64,000 nt of DNA from the NCBI GenBank assembly GCA_036365455.1, contig JAWQUS010000010.1, forward strand, positions 17,408,501 to 17,472,500, written 5' to 3'. The stretch is from Macrosoma leucophasiata (taxonomy: Eukaryota; Arthropoda; Insecta; Lepidoptera; Hedylidae). Under the pieces are notes generated by a model. That model saw only the letters and a program-made list of their open reading frames with translations. It was not told where the DNA came from and searched no databases. This document shows positions 32,237 through 44,152 of this stretch, piece by piece; position 1 is the stretch's first letter, and every line of letters starts with the position of its first letter. Made by a program: the position numbers and the translations under genes.

Positions 32237-32858
32237 ATGTCGACATCGGGGTATTTAGTAAATGTGCCGAAGCTTAAAGGACGCGAAAATTATGACAATT
32301 GGGCGTTCGCGACAAGCAATTTTCTGTTACTTGAAGGCATCGACATTGAACATGTGCCGGCGACAATAAGTGAAACTGAGATGAAGAAAGCCAAAGCAAA
32401 ACTCGTCATGACTATTGACTGTTCGTTATATGTGCATATCAAAAGTGAGACTACAGTAGACGGTGTGTGGAAAAAATTGAAACAGTTATTTGATGACAAG
32501 GGCTATCAACGAAAAATAAGTTTACTTCGAACATTGATTTCAATACGTCTCGATAATTGTGAATCTATGACGTCCTATGTATCTCAAGTGGTCGAGACAG
32601 CACATAAACTGAAGGGGACAGCCTTTGAAATCACAGATGAGTGGATTGGGTCATTACTTTTGGCGGGACTCCCAAATAGGTATTCACCTATGATAATGGC
32701 GATAGAACACTCTGGAATCGCCATTAGCGCAGACGTCATAAAAACAGTTACTTGATATGTGTTCGGAGGTTGGCAGTTCTGGAACCGAATCTGCATTATG
32801 GACAAAACATCAGCGGTCGAAAAGTGGCAACACTAACCGAGAACCAGATTTTTTATAA
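32237..32858 (+). pseudogene. gag: Ty1/copia retrotransposon gag, broken
   Basis: Gag of a copia-superfamily LTR element. Start chosen at MSTSGYLVNVPKLKG (32237), 29 bp after the primer site. The pattern KLKGRENYDNWAF...LLLEG near residues 12-36, then VWKKLKQLF and LLAGLPNRYSPMI, is typical of the UBN2-type gag region. A frameshift after VIKT (about 32745) brings an early TGA. In the other frame the sequence continues LLDMCSEVGSSGTESALWTK to TAA at 32856-32858. The zinc knuckle, protease, integrase and RT are all absent. A 1.37-kb terminal-inverted-repeat element lies 50 bp downstream. Confidence 0.8.
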
Positions 32859-32907
32859 CTTTATCACTGTTTAGAGTTTAAGCTGGAAAATCTGAAATCT
32901 GATTGTA

Positions 32908-34272
32908 GGGTCAATTGCAGAAAAATTGTACATTTCGAAATTTGTAACGAAACTGAGTTATAAATAAACTGAGAATATCTGTAACGAAGCTGATATCATA
33001 AAGCTTTTTACACATGACAATGTTTTTGTGGGTACCTTTAATTTTATGTTTTACCTATACCTATTATTATTTAATAACTTAGGTTAAAAAAAAAGACACA
33101 GATCTTTAAATTAAAAATGTAGTTTTATTTACCTTATGTGAGAACTTGAGAACTTATGTTACTAAGTTAAAAGTAATCGTCACTGGCATTTAACATACCT
33201 ACATAAGTTACGTAATTTTAAACTACGTAAATAAGTAATTAACTATATGAGACTAAATCGCATCACAATAAGTATTAACTTTAATAAATTCAAATCTTTT
33301 CATAGAGTAAATTAATGTAGGTACCTGTAGTACATACTTAACGAGAAACATAAAAAAGAGCTACATTTAAGATTTTAAATTAGTCATTAGGAAGAAGTTT
33401 TATTTATGTGGGTACTTACACTTAAAATACCAATGAGTTCATGTGAACTAGGGTTAACAGTTTCTCAGTTTCGTAACGTAACGAAATATAACGAATTTGA
33501 TAACAAAAATCTGAGAAATTATGACCTCAAAATATTTTACACATTTTGTTTGCATGTTTTTCGTGTTAAATTGGATGATTTTTAGAGCAACACATATTAA
33601 CTAATGTTTGTCAGTAAATTGATAAACCAGAATTTATATTCTCATCTGAACAACGGTCGTGAATCACCCTGAGAATATTTTTATGTTTTGCTGAACTACC
33701 GACGAAATGTTCTTTTAACACCGGTGAAAACAAAATGGCCTCTATTTCCGACAGATATGTACAAACAGAAAGTGTTGCCAGTTTATACAAAGGTTGCGTG
33801 CTAACTTAAAGTCATCGCATTCAAGATTTATCATCCGTTACTAACCTTGAGTAACGAAATGTAACATTTTAAGGACACCATTATTTTAATTTATATTTAC
33901 ATATCTATAAAGATTTAAATTAAATAAAATTAAGTACGTCAAAGCTTAATTTACAAGGAATATTTTTATCACAAAAATATCAATCTCGGATCATTAACAG
34001 TCGTAACAACAGGCCAAAATACAAATCAAGTCATCATTCGGACATGCAAAAAATGTATGGCAACAATTTCAATCTCGTTTTTTTATTTTGAATATTTCAC
34101 ACATTATTACGAATAATTAAATAAAAAGCTATGTTTTTTTTAAAGAATTACTCCTCATTTTACTTTATTACTTAGAAATTTCCTTCTATGTGTTAAATTG
34201 TAAATGAAAATTAATAATACAATCGCGGGACAAAAAATACTGCCAAATGTACAATTTTTCTGCAATTGACCC
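32908..34272. mobile_element. 1.37-kb non-autonomous element with 28-bp terminal inverted repeats
   Basis: The ends GGGTCAATTGCAGAAAAATT...GTACATTT (32908-32935) and 34245-34272 are perfect inverted repeats over 28 bp. Flanking TGTA occurs on both sides (32904-32907, 34273-34276), a 4-bp target duplication. Inside, GTAACGAA occurs four times in one orientation (32944, 32981, 33478, 33851), and ACGAAACTGAG (32947) recurs inverted at 33464. No frame of note exists, so it depends on an outside transposase. Four-base duplications with G-rich termini occur in the Sola group among others; assignment is open. Confidence 0.85.
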
Positions 34273-34276
34273 TGTA

Positions 34277-34985
34277 ATAAACAAATAACACAATATTATG
34301 TACTTGTATTGGGAGAAAGAGATAAAAATAGACTAGAAATAAATTGTTAGACAGTGATAGCTATGAACACAATAAATATTAAACTTAAGGTACCTTGAGG
34401 GTCTAAAGGTACAAAGCAGAAGGTCGCGATTCAATTGAGATTCTATATTAAAAGCACTACGAGGTAGAAATAGGTTTGACGTTGCTGGAATAAATCCATC
34501 ACATCAAAGGATTAGTAAACACGCTCCAGGGAAATCATTATTCGACCAGTAGCCGATTAATCGAGTATCAGTCGATGTCAAGTACCTATAGGTGACCAAT
34601 GACGACAAAATGTTATATTTAATACTGATCTAATGCAATGATCATCATTCCATGAAATATCTTTTTGGTACCTTAATAATGGGACCTCCATTTTTAAGGT
34701 GACTAAAAGATATTTCTTTTATGGTAATTTTAGGACGACTTATAAGAAGTAAAAATTACTAAATATCGTAAAAAAGCATACTTTCGTGTTTATCAAAGTT
34801 ACTCGTCATATTACATGTCATCACGAACATAACCTAATAATATTGCACAAGCATAGACTAAATACTATATACCTAATACCGATTGGCTTCATTCTGTCCA
34901 TCATTGACTATTATTAAGTTAAACATACTTACTTGTGATTTTCTGCAAATATGTAATTCGATATATAAGTAATTCATCTATCGCG
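34277..34985. other. Unclassified AT-rich stretch
   Basis: Lies between two inverted-repeat elements; could include remnants of the copia element, but no pol motif is readable. Confidence 0.35.
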
Positions 34986-34987
34986 TA

Positions 34988-35370
34988 TACAAGGTGTCAC
35001 CGAAAGGTCCAACAATATTGAAAGGTGTTCATCAATATAATGTTTCAAATTACTTAAAGTAAGTAATAAGAATGAAATCACAACTTTTTATTCAAACAAA
35101 GTTTGAAAATTAATTATTTGTTATTTTATTTGATAACCCTAAGCCCCCAGCAATTCATACCTGCGCACATACGAGTAGCGTTTCCCTTCGACTGATGCGC
35201 TGTCAGCTGTTGTTATCAGGGTTGAAACGCGTAAAATTTGAATCAAAGTATGACTCGTAATAACTAATGATTTTACATTATAAGGAGAAAAAGACCTTGG
35301 GGGATGAAGTCAACATCAGTATAGGCATGGACTGTTGAAATATTGTTGGACCTTTCCGTTACACCTTGTA
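34988..35370. mobile_element. 383-bp MITE with TA duplication
   Basis: Inverted ends: TACAAGGTGTCACCGAAAGG...CAACAATATT on the left and, reverse-complemented, TACAAGGTGTAACGGAAAGG...CAACAATATT on the right. About 32 bp, two mismatches, with TA outside. Central 'gataaccct' and 'ttatcaggg' also pair. No coding capacity. Confidence 0.8.
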
Positions 35371-35372
35371 TA

Positions 35373-35590
35373 ATATTTAGCTAATAAACCGAAGCTTACC
35401 ATTTCCGTGCTTTTCTGCTGAACCGTGCTGCGCTTACTGTTTCTCTTCAAACTGTATACTCTTCTGTTTCTATTGTCGTACTTGTTCACATTCAATATTG
35501 TGTGATGTGTTTGTGTAATAATTAATAAACTTTGTTCGTGTAAATACCTGGACTTATTTACCTTACCACTGAAATCTCATAGCCCACATT
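35373..35590 (+). other. LTR-like tail sequence
   Basis: 'aattaataaactttgttcgt' followed by 'aaatacctggacttatttac' looks like the R/U5 part of an insect LTR (AATAAA plus downstream), as would be left by a solo or broken LTR. No partner LTR or polypurine tract is visible, so this is a weak call. Confidence 0.2.
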
Positions 35591-36528
35591 CTTATGACGA
35601 ACAGTTTTTTAATAAAATCACTGATTTCCATAGACCTCATATATGTATACAGGTATCTTACTGCTCCATGCATTAAACATTAATTTAATAAATAAATACA
35701 TTAATGTATTGACGTACTATACACACGTACCCAATGCTAATACGAGTAGGTAGCAACTGGCTAAGTCTGAAATCCCTGTATTTATCGACTTTAAACTTTA
35801 TATAAACTAAGTTCACCCAAGTTTAAAATCAACTACACCAAGTTTATATATCCAAAATTCAAATTAACTTAATACTAGCAAACATTAGATAGTTCAGATA
35901 TATTGTTACATACAAATACAATAACATTTTGGATCTCTTAACATCGTTCGAAACACTGGCGAAACTGATACGAATTTGTTTCCAGCGAATCAAATTCCTT
36001 TTCAATTATCGTCAACAACGATTGAATTAATCCGCTGTACTCCCAGATTTAGTTCCGAATGCGAGGCAAGCGGCAGATGTGTACTCTGACATTCCCCAAT
36101 CAACATGTAGCAACAAAACAAAAAATATTCAACTGTGGCAATTGTCATCTGCATTGGCCCACATTGCGGCATCCGTTTGAAAACAGAGTAAATAAACGCA
36201 CGTTGAATGTGTTAACGCTCACAGAAGAAGGCACAAAGAGCAAAATAAACCGCATCCAATATTCGTAATTAGACAGGCGTATAACAAACCGTAAGTCCTT
36301 GTTGATAAAATCTACTATATATCGAGAAAAATACTTGTGTTTGTTATTTATAACATGTTCGTTACAGCCAATTAATATCGATATAATAATGAATTGCGAG
36401 TAATAAAAGAAATAGTGTTGTACGCGTGTTATCAAATCAATTTCTACTCATTTTAATAACGAACGAAGAATGAAATACAATAATGTTAAAAAACGGATGA
36501 GCAAATATTAGGAAATCTTTCGGCCAAT
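35591..36528. other. Unclassified non-coding stretch
   Basis: No repeat match; the small opposite-strand frames at 36059-36435 lack any recognisable motif. Confidence 0.4.
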
Positions 36529-36942
36529 TACTCAAACGTCACTTAAATCTAAGTGGGACTTAAAAGTCTTCTGTCTTTATAAAACACGTTCAAATGATAG
36601 AGATAGCGCACATTTTAGGGTTGCTTAATTTTTTTTTTTTATGTAATAAAAGTGGCAAACACGCGTGCAGTTCACATTGATGTTAAGTGATGACTGCAGC
36701 CTATAGACACCCACACAATGACCAGAGGTCAAAATGCAAATGCGCTGCCACTCCTGAGGCATTAGGTGTTATGCCTCTGTGCCGGAAATTACAGAGCCGT
36801 ACATTAGCACCTGACCGAAACATGATAGTGCTGAATACTACCATTTAACGGCAAGTATATTAGGTAATGCGGTGGTGCATACGCCCGCGAGCTCCATCAC
36901 TGGAGCTCTACCACCAGTAAAAAATTGAGTGACGTTTGAGTA
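36529..36942 (+). mobile_element. MITE interrupted by a SINE
   Basis: The ends TACTCAAACGTCACT (36529-36543) and AGTGACGTTTGAGTA (36928-36942) are perfect 15-bp inverted repeats. Apart from the SINE inside, it matches the 121-bp MITE at 31137-31257. Confidence 0.8.
36629..36920 (-). mobile_element. SINE-like repeat, full length, inside a MITE
   Basis: From a T run (36629) to 'ctctaccaccagtaaaa'. Comparison with the empty MITE at 31137-31257 puts the insertion after 'gttgcttaa'. Any target duplication is very short (about AA), less than LINE-driven insertion usually leaves. Confidence 0.88.
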
Positions 36943-37282
36943 TTTGTTATGAGTGATTATTGAGTATGAGGCCCCAGAAGCACCTTGGATGTGCGTGAAG
37001 TCAACAGCATGAAATAAACATTAAACATAGGTACCTAAGTATGTTAACTCTGCAACAGCTAAGAATCACAGTGCTTTGTATTAGTACGTAGTATTATTAC
37101 ATATTCTCTGGTATTAGCACAGCATATAAATTATTATTATACCTAACCTCGATCATATTAGATGTATAGTTTCAAGTTTTTTAACACAGAACAGAAAAAA
37201 CGACGTTTATTCAGTTCTGTGTTTTTTTAACATAAGAAACAAAAAGTTCTAGACTTTAGAACACACGTCTATATTAAAATTC

Positions 37283-37432
37283 TACCCCGTTATTTTAGCT
37301 TACGTATTTTAGATAAAGTGTTGCTAATCTCTCCTTTGTCTTTTTCTATCCTGCACATTTGACAATGCAACTGACAAAGACAAAGCATTCTATAGCTAAA
37401 ACGTATCTAAAGTACGTTTATGAATAAGGGCC
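37283..37432. mobile_element. Probable MITE
   Basis: The two sides are imperfectly complementary: 'cgtattttagataaag' and 'cctttgtcttttt' on the left, 'gacaaagacaaagc' and 'cgtatctaaagtacg' on the right, ending 'tttatgaataagggcc'. Short elements of this form are common in Lepidoptera. Exact ends are unclear. Confidence 0.45.
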
Positions 37433-38287
37433 ACTTACTTTCAATCTCTCCTTGCTTTTTAACTTTCTTAGCGTAAAAAAATCTTTAAAACTACGAACCC
37501 AGAGATTTTGTTTCAAAATTTAGGCTTGGCTGTAAATCAAAGAATTACTTTCACTAAGCTAGCATAATAATAATTCATTGTCTCAGTTTGATTTACGTTG
37601 CATATATTTTACAAAAAAAAACTTCTATAAAACTTGAATGAACTCTTTTCAATGCGGCAAATTACAAATTTAGTGCGCTGCGATCGACGCTAACTTTCTC
37701 AAACTCATAGATATTCCAGAGCAGACCGTGTCCCGATCGTCAAAGAGATTTCCAAATGTAATGCTTCCGAGGTAGCTGCAGGCTTCATCTGCCAATTACC
37801 TATATCTAAGGCCGCAAACTGGACGAGAGCGGATCGCAGTACACACACCACTCCCAACGTTTTAAATCTTCATATCTTAAAAACCACGTTAAAAACTATA
37901 AGTAATGTAGAGGTGTTTCAAAGATTTTTATTAACTTTTCCTATAATTGCTGTGATGCTTGTTATAGAATATCAGCCGGATTTCCCTTACATCGTCAGAT
38001 GGCGAGTCTACTTCCCTTTCCCATCACCCGCGCCGTTCCGCTACGCGCGCCGCTGTCGTCCAAATCGCAGCCTAAGCATACACTAACAGTTACCATTTCG
38101 GACCAGTAAACTTATTACATTAATTAGAAGGGAATTATGCACACAACGCGTGAAATTAACTAGAATATATTGACTAATAATTGCATACGTTCAGGTTCTA
38201 TTCTATCCCAATAATTGCGTTAAATATTATAGGCAAAGCAAGAATATATCTGCCTCGTTTAAATAGTAGAAGACCACTACACATTTA
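37433..38287. other. Unclassified non-coding stretch
   Basis: Contains GC-balanced patches at 37660-37860 and 37980-38080; no frame or repeat supported. Confidence 0.35.
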
Positions 38288-38421
38288 ACTAGTGGTAGAG
38301 CTCCAGTGATGGAGCTCGCGGGCATAGGCACCACCGCATTACCTAATATACTTGCCGCTAAATAGTAGTGTTCAGCACTATCGTGTTCCGGTCAGGTGGT
38401 AATGTATGGCCCTGTAAATTT
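38288..38421 (+). mobile_element. SINE-like repeat, head half
   Basis: Head 'ctagtggtagagctccagtg' through 'ggtaatgtatggccctgtaa', then ends. Head stems are intact except one position. The tail half was lost. Confidence 0.85.
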
Positions 38422-40917
38422 CATCCTCAATTCAGAGAGTGAGTTAAATTCTTGAACTTGAACTTCATTTAAGAAATGAAGGAAAGAGATGCCCGTAGAG
38501 TATGAACTTAACTAACACTCTCTGTAAGGATTGCAATCCAGCAAAACGGGATACTGTGCCCTCGGGATCTGTGATGATAGAAGTTCGCGTAAATCTAAAA
38601 TTTGGCGCTAAAACTATCACTGAATAAGAACAAGAGTAGCACGACGGCGACGTTTCCGTTTCCCACAACGATTATAGCCTTCGATTAATAGATCGGAAAT
38701 TTCGGCATTCAGCATAACGATATTTTGCAGTTCACTCGGATGCAGGCTCGGAGATGACACAATAAATGCTATTTGTTTTTTGAGAACTTCTTTTCAAAGT
38801 TATCACCATGGATTGATCCGTTTAGGTATCAATCATACTAGATTGCATATTGCATGTATGTAATGTGAAGCGAAGGTTGAATCTGTCCCTGGACTTTCAC
38901 CCAAAATTTTATTTTTCTGTTCGATTTGGACTATAAGTTATCAGTTGAAAAATCCCATCGTACGCACAAGGGAATGCCCCGAAAAATTAATCTTCATCTA
39001 ACTGAAACTGAGGAGTATACCAACTAGTTTTTATATTATCGTCATTATAATTCTAAGTAAATGTTTGTATATGAACTATTAGGTATTTTATTTCCAATGT
39101 CCGTGTTCAATAGGATTCTAATACAAGTAGATATCTTCCTACATTTTACTACTGTTGGCACGTGCGAACTTTTATAAAAGAAATAGAAGATATCCCTAGT
39201 GAATGTTCTCGTGCTGATTGCACGGTTCCTATTACTTAGCTCGCTACACTAAGCCATTACGACAATAAAAAGCAAGGTCTGTTATTTCTATTTAACTCAG
39301 CATCTTCCTTTCTAAAATTCAATCTGCAGTACCTTTCCATGGTTGTAGGGTTCGCGGCATAAAGAAGTAGGTTATTTTTGATTATGCGAACCGTAAAATC
39401 ACAGAGATGAAAATGTTTATCTTAGAAGCCGGTTGTTCTGCAAAATAGTTGGTAGCTGGAGGCTACGTCCGACTCTAGGTTTTCACGACATAAAAGAAAA
39501 ATGTTCGTGATTATAAGTTGTAGCGAATATGATTATGATGAAAAGGATATTTAGATTCACAACTTGGCAGAAATATATTTAACCCTATTTTATAACTTCA
39601 CCGCCTATTGAATTATCAAACAGTAACCGAATCAGGTCTGTTGTTATAATATGCGATGCTGCAAGTGATTGAAATAAAATAATAATATATGAAAGTGGCT
39701 ATTAGGAAGATATGCGAGGAACAACGTAAACGTGTCAAAAGCAATTAAAAAGTTCAAAGAGTTGCGCTAATTAGTTTACGTAGAAGACACTTACAGGGAC
39801 GCAGCAAATGCGTCCACAAGAGCGTGTGTCGCGTCAATTTCCGTCTTAAATATTCTACTTAAAATAGTCTCAAGCTAGCTTACATTCGGAGGAAACACAG
39901 ACTAAAATTTTATTAAATTGCACCCGATGTTCCGACTTTCCGAGCTCGCGAGATTGACGCGCTACGCGTTGTGTATCGCAAATCGCAATAAACGGTGCAC
40001 GTCGTACGCGACCTGTGACCTGTAGTGTATTGCGAATGATATTATTATTATAACAGTTTCTGTAAGTATATGTGCAACGTAAAAGTGGTTCGCAAATTGA
40101 CACGTGCGACATTTCTTGTACCTACATACTCGTAGTTACAGATATCTAGTTACTCGAACGCTTGCGAATCCAAAAAATAACTAAGAAACTATGAAATATT
40201 AAAAAACATGAAAAGCATTTAAACACGTTAACTTGACAAACCGATTAGTTAACAATATGTATGTATATTATGTAGGTTCACATCAAGTACTTCACGGGGT
40301 TAAGAATATACCTAATTTAAATTATCGTCTCATATATTTGAAAAACCTGTGTCAAAGCAGGTCATCATAGTGTTCTAATTATAGCTTCATCGAGCATTAA
40401 CTCGACTGGTGTTCGGGGAATTCGTTTTAATTTGACGCGAATTTAGTTTAATATGCCTTTTACATGAATATTTTTTTTCCAAATGTTTGAGAAATCAGCC
40501 GATCTGAACCTATTTGTTCAAAATTCATGAGTCACCGTCGACAGCGCTCCTCGTATTTAAAGGCATCAAATGTTTGTCGTTGCGGCAAAAACCAGGTGCG
40601 GTTCGCGCTTCTCCGAAGTAATTACGTGTTATGTTAGGGCTCCGGCGCAAAATGCCTCAGGCGCCCGGCTTATTGTATTAATAGCTAATTTACCCCTTGA
40701 CGCTTTCATCGAGCAATAACTTAATTGGATTTGCATTATGTGTACCTACTCACCAGTAATAGGGAAATAATGAATCGAATTGAATTTAAAGCCTGAATAC
40801 CCCATGAACAAGGATCTGTATTCGATAGTCTTACAGTTTACTGAGAGGTTCATATTATTAGATTAATGTAAAATTTTAAAAGAAAATACTGGATTAATAA
40901 AATAATAGGTTGGGGAA
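38422..40917. other. Longest stretch without recognised repeats
   Basis: About 2.5 kb in which I find no member of the families above. The patch at 40540-40746 is GC-balanced, with 'tattaatagctaattt' and a perfect octamer ATTTGCAT at 40739-40746, so it could be an enhancer. The small frames have no recognisable motif. Confidence 0.35.
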
Positions 40918-41475
40918 AAAGTCTTTTCGCATTATAGTATGTATGAACTTGTAATAAAATCTCTTTGGCTGTAGTATTTCTATCTGGCTGGTTTTGGTAT
41001 CATTTAAAGTTAAAATTTTAAAGAACATAATTCCAAATTCAAATTAGGCAAATGTGTGATTTTCATTTGTTTTTCGTACTGTTAAGATGAGTGAATCTAA
41101 TGAAGAAATTCGATACATTTTAAAATTTTACTACAAAAAGGTAAAAATGCAAAGCAAGCCGCGAAAAAAATTTGCGATGTTTATGGATCTAGTGTAGTGT
41201 CTGTGAGAGTAGCACAAATTTGGTTTAAGCGTTTTCAATTTGGAAATTTTGATGTCAAAGATGCACCTCGCTCTGGTCGCCCTATTACGGATAAAATGGA
41301 TGCCATTTTTGAAAAAGTGGAGCAAGATCGACATATCAGTAGTTACGACGTAGCTGAAGAACTGAGAATTGATCACAAAATAGTTTTGGCGCATTTGAAA
41401 AAAGCTGGGGGTACAAAAAAAAGCTCGATATTTGGGTACCTCACGAGCTCATGGTAGATACTAAAGCGTGATTTA
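40918..41475 (+). pseudogene. Mariner transposase, 5' fragment
   Basis: Begins at a TA followed by a mariner-type end, GGTTGGGGAAAAAGTCTTTT. The frame opens at 41087 with MSESNEEIRYILKFYYKK. One lost base near 41142 moves it to the frame continuing KNAKQAAKKICDVYG and SVRVAQIWFKRFQ, the N-terminal helix-turn-helix DNA-binding region, with the SGRP linker. A second slip near 41408 precedes a readable WVPHEL motif, then the frame stops. The D,D34D catalytic domain and the right end are missing, so it is inactive. Confidence 0.8.
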
Positions 41476-42357
41476 AGAGATCAAAATCTTCCATATGGAA
41501 AGCTCAACTGATATTCATACCTTATTATCAATTTATCTTACCTATTTTTAGGACAGCGAATCATCATTTCCATACCAATGCTGCCACCCTTCCGGGAAAC
41601 CACAGATATCTATGATCAAGATCCATGTTTGACTATATCAGAATTTGCGCGTAAAGACCAACTGAATATTAAGTCAATAATTTAAAATGGAGTGGCACTC
41701 AGGTCCTGTCTTTTGGGTAGAACTTTACAACTACCCTCGAATCTTCCTAGAAATGCTCTGATCCTCAGAAGGTACTTTACCAACTAAAAGCCAGGGATAT
41801 TATCTCACATGATATTGAATTTTCCTCATTTCATCTAGTATTCAAATCGACTTAGTATTCCGGAGACGACAATGATGAAATCAATCGAGACAATCGTCAC
41901 CTCAAGACGGTTTCAATAAAAAAGTCGAAGTCTGTTACTCAATTCATTTGAAATTTCACAAAACACAATATCACCCCTTTTTCGAAGCCACCCGAATGGC
42001 GTTGTACATAGAGCAATACGGGTCACCGGCCGCGGCGGCTCGGAGTGGAGTAGCCATATGCAAGCTGTCCTCTACGTCAAAGTACAAGCACAAGTGATCC
42101 TATGCCTGTCGCCGAGATGTTTAAATGTGTGCGTGATATTGTTTGTGTATTTTGTTAAAGTCAATGTGTATTGTGTCAACAAGTATTGTTTGTTTTTCCA
42201 TTCAATATTTAAAAAATGGTAAATATTAATACAAAATTATTGTTTCATTTTTCTATTTTTTTTTTCTTTTATTTGTATTTTATTTTGTTTTGCATGATTT
42301 TAGATAATTATGTAAATGCAATAGCTTTACCGCGGCAGTCCCCGAGTGCCACACGTC
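41476..42357. other. Unclassified non-coding stretch
   Basis: The patch at 42000-42120 is GC-rich and could be an exon or promoter of an unseen transcript, but no frame or signal confirms it. Confidence 0.3.
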
Positions 42358-42992
42358 TTTTTAGGGTTCCGTACCTTAAAAGGAAAAAAAGGAACCCTTA
42401 TAGGATCACTCGTGCATCTGTCTGTCTGTCTGTCTGTCCGTCTGTCACAGCGAATTTGCTCCGAAACTACTCGACCGATTGAGTTGAAATTTGATGAATA
42501 TATGTAAATTGGTGACCCAAAGATGAACACGTTAAGTAAAATAATAAATTTTAAACAGGGGGGCCACTTTCGGGGGGTTAATCAGCAAATTTAAAAATTT
42601 TATTCATAAACGGTGTCGTGTGACATATCAAATGAAAGAGGGTGTTGTCAGCATCTCAGATATATTTTTTTTATAATTTTTGCATAAACAAATTTGTAGT
42701 TATTTAAGAAAAACCATGACCATACCTCCCCCCCTATCTCCGAAACTACTGAACTTAAAATTTTGAAAAAAAAACGGAAAATAGTTCTTTGCCTATAGAT
42801 AACTAGAAACCCTATAAGAAGTTTGAGTATTCAAATTAAATCGAAAATTCTTAATAATATAACCCCCCCCTGCCGGTACCACCGTAACCGCTATGTTCCT
42901 GCATTTTAAATCTGTAATATTTTCGAAAATATTTATTTAAATTACGGAACCCTTACCACGCGAGTCGAACTCGCACTTGTCCGGTTTTTTTT
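42358..42992 (+). mobile_element. Complete copy of the TTTTAGGGTTCCGTA repeat
   Basis: Opens TTTTTAGGGTTCCGTACC, with CTGT repeats near 42420. The middle has C-rich runs near 42725 and 42860. It closes with a hairpin around 'gcgagtcgaactcgc' and CCGG plus a T run, then a short GT repeat. About 635 bp, no coding capacity. Fragments lie at 6048, 14655 and 25110. Class uncertain: the ends are not inverted repeats, so a rolling-circle or LINE-dependent element is possible. Confidence 0.65.
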
Positions 42993-43578
42993 GTGTGTGT
43001 GTGTGTCACACAAATTTCCCCCCGCAAAAAATGACAGACTGTTTTGCATCAATAATAAACGCCCTTCCGGTCCGCCGCGGACGGTGGCCCGTGTTGATCT
43101 ATGGCATTGTATAATCAATTACAACTGTAGAAATTAAAAGCGACACCTCAGAGACAAGACAATAACACTGTAGTATAAAAGCGTGGCAAATTATCAAAGG
43201 CTTGATAAATGAGACGGACATTGTTTGACACGAGCGTAAATACAAAAAAAGCCGATATATCACTTTCAAATACCCATACAGTATATAGGCTGCACCAGTT
43301 TTATTCATAAATCACTAACACTGGGCCAACGCGCGAGCAAATCGAAAAATATGCTCAATAGAGATATCGGCGCATTAGAATGTCGAACGGAATAAATCCC
43401 GCTTTTTTTTTCTTATTCAACCGTAAACGTCATTGAGTTTTCATCTTTTTGTGAAGTGGGGCGTGAATGCGATATCTTATGATGCTCTGAATAGGAAATA
43501 CATCAACACAATCATCTCTGTAAGTTAATGAAGTTTCAGCATAAATGTAATAAGTGAATTATAATAATTAAAAAATTA
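42993..43578. other. Unclassified non-coding stretch
   Basis: A short (GT)n run and a GC-rich patch near 43065-43095; otherwise nothing supported. Confidence 0.4.
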
Positions 43579-43834
43579 CTAGCTGACCCGGCAAACTTCG
43601 TATTGCCTCAGAATTAAATAATGTGTCAAAGGTTTGATAGATACGGACTATTTGTATGGGAAAATGAAATTGTGGTTTTAACTATTTCCCTTCAATTTCT
43701 TCATATTTTTTTAAGTTTAAACCTTCCCTGGACTTCACTGGAAAATCATTCAAAACCAAAATAAGCCAAATCGGTCCAGCCGTTCTCAAGTTTTAGCGAG
43801 ACTAACGAACAGCAATTGTTTTTATATATATAGA
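43579..43834 (-). mobile_element. Helitron-type non-autonomous element, best-kept copy
   Basis: CTAG at 43579-43582 preceded (minus strand) by GGGTCAG and the GGCAATACGAAGTTTGCC hairpin; the 5' end is TCTATATATATAAAAA. Intact ends make this the reference for the copies at 2193 and 28452. Confidence 0.7.
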
Positions 43835-44127
43835 AGATAATTCACTTATTACATCGGATACATATCATTGGAAAAATACATAACGATTACCTACGGCTGC
43901 TTACATAACTATTATGTGGGTAGTAGACAGACAGAGTTTTACTTACACAATAACAATAAAAATAAAAGTTATAATAATAATGATAATTGTCATGTAGTTT
44001 TCCAATGATCTTTTGTCTGTGCCAAAAATTAGAATAAGAAACATTAATTACCATCTAAACAGAATAATACAGAGCAGAACTACAATTTAGAGGCAGGTAA
44101 ATAAGGAATATGAAACCATTAATCTCT

Positions 44128-44152
44128 GCCATTGAAGCTCTACCATCCAGTC
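44128..44152 (-). mobile_element. SINE head scrap
   Basis: 'gaagctctaccatccagt' matches the head end of the main SINE; too short to be sure. Confidence 0.35.
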
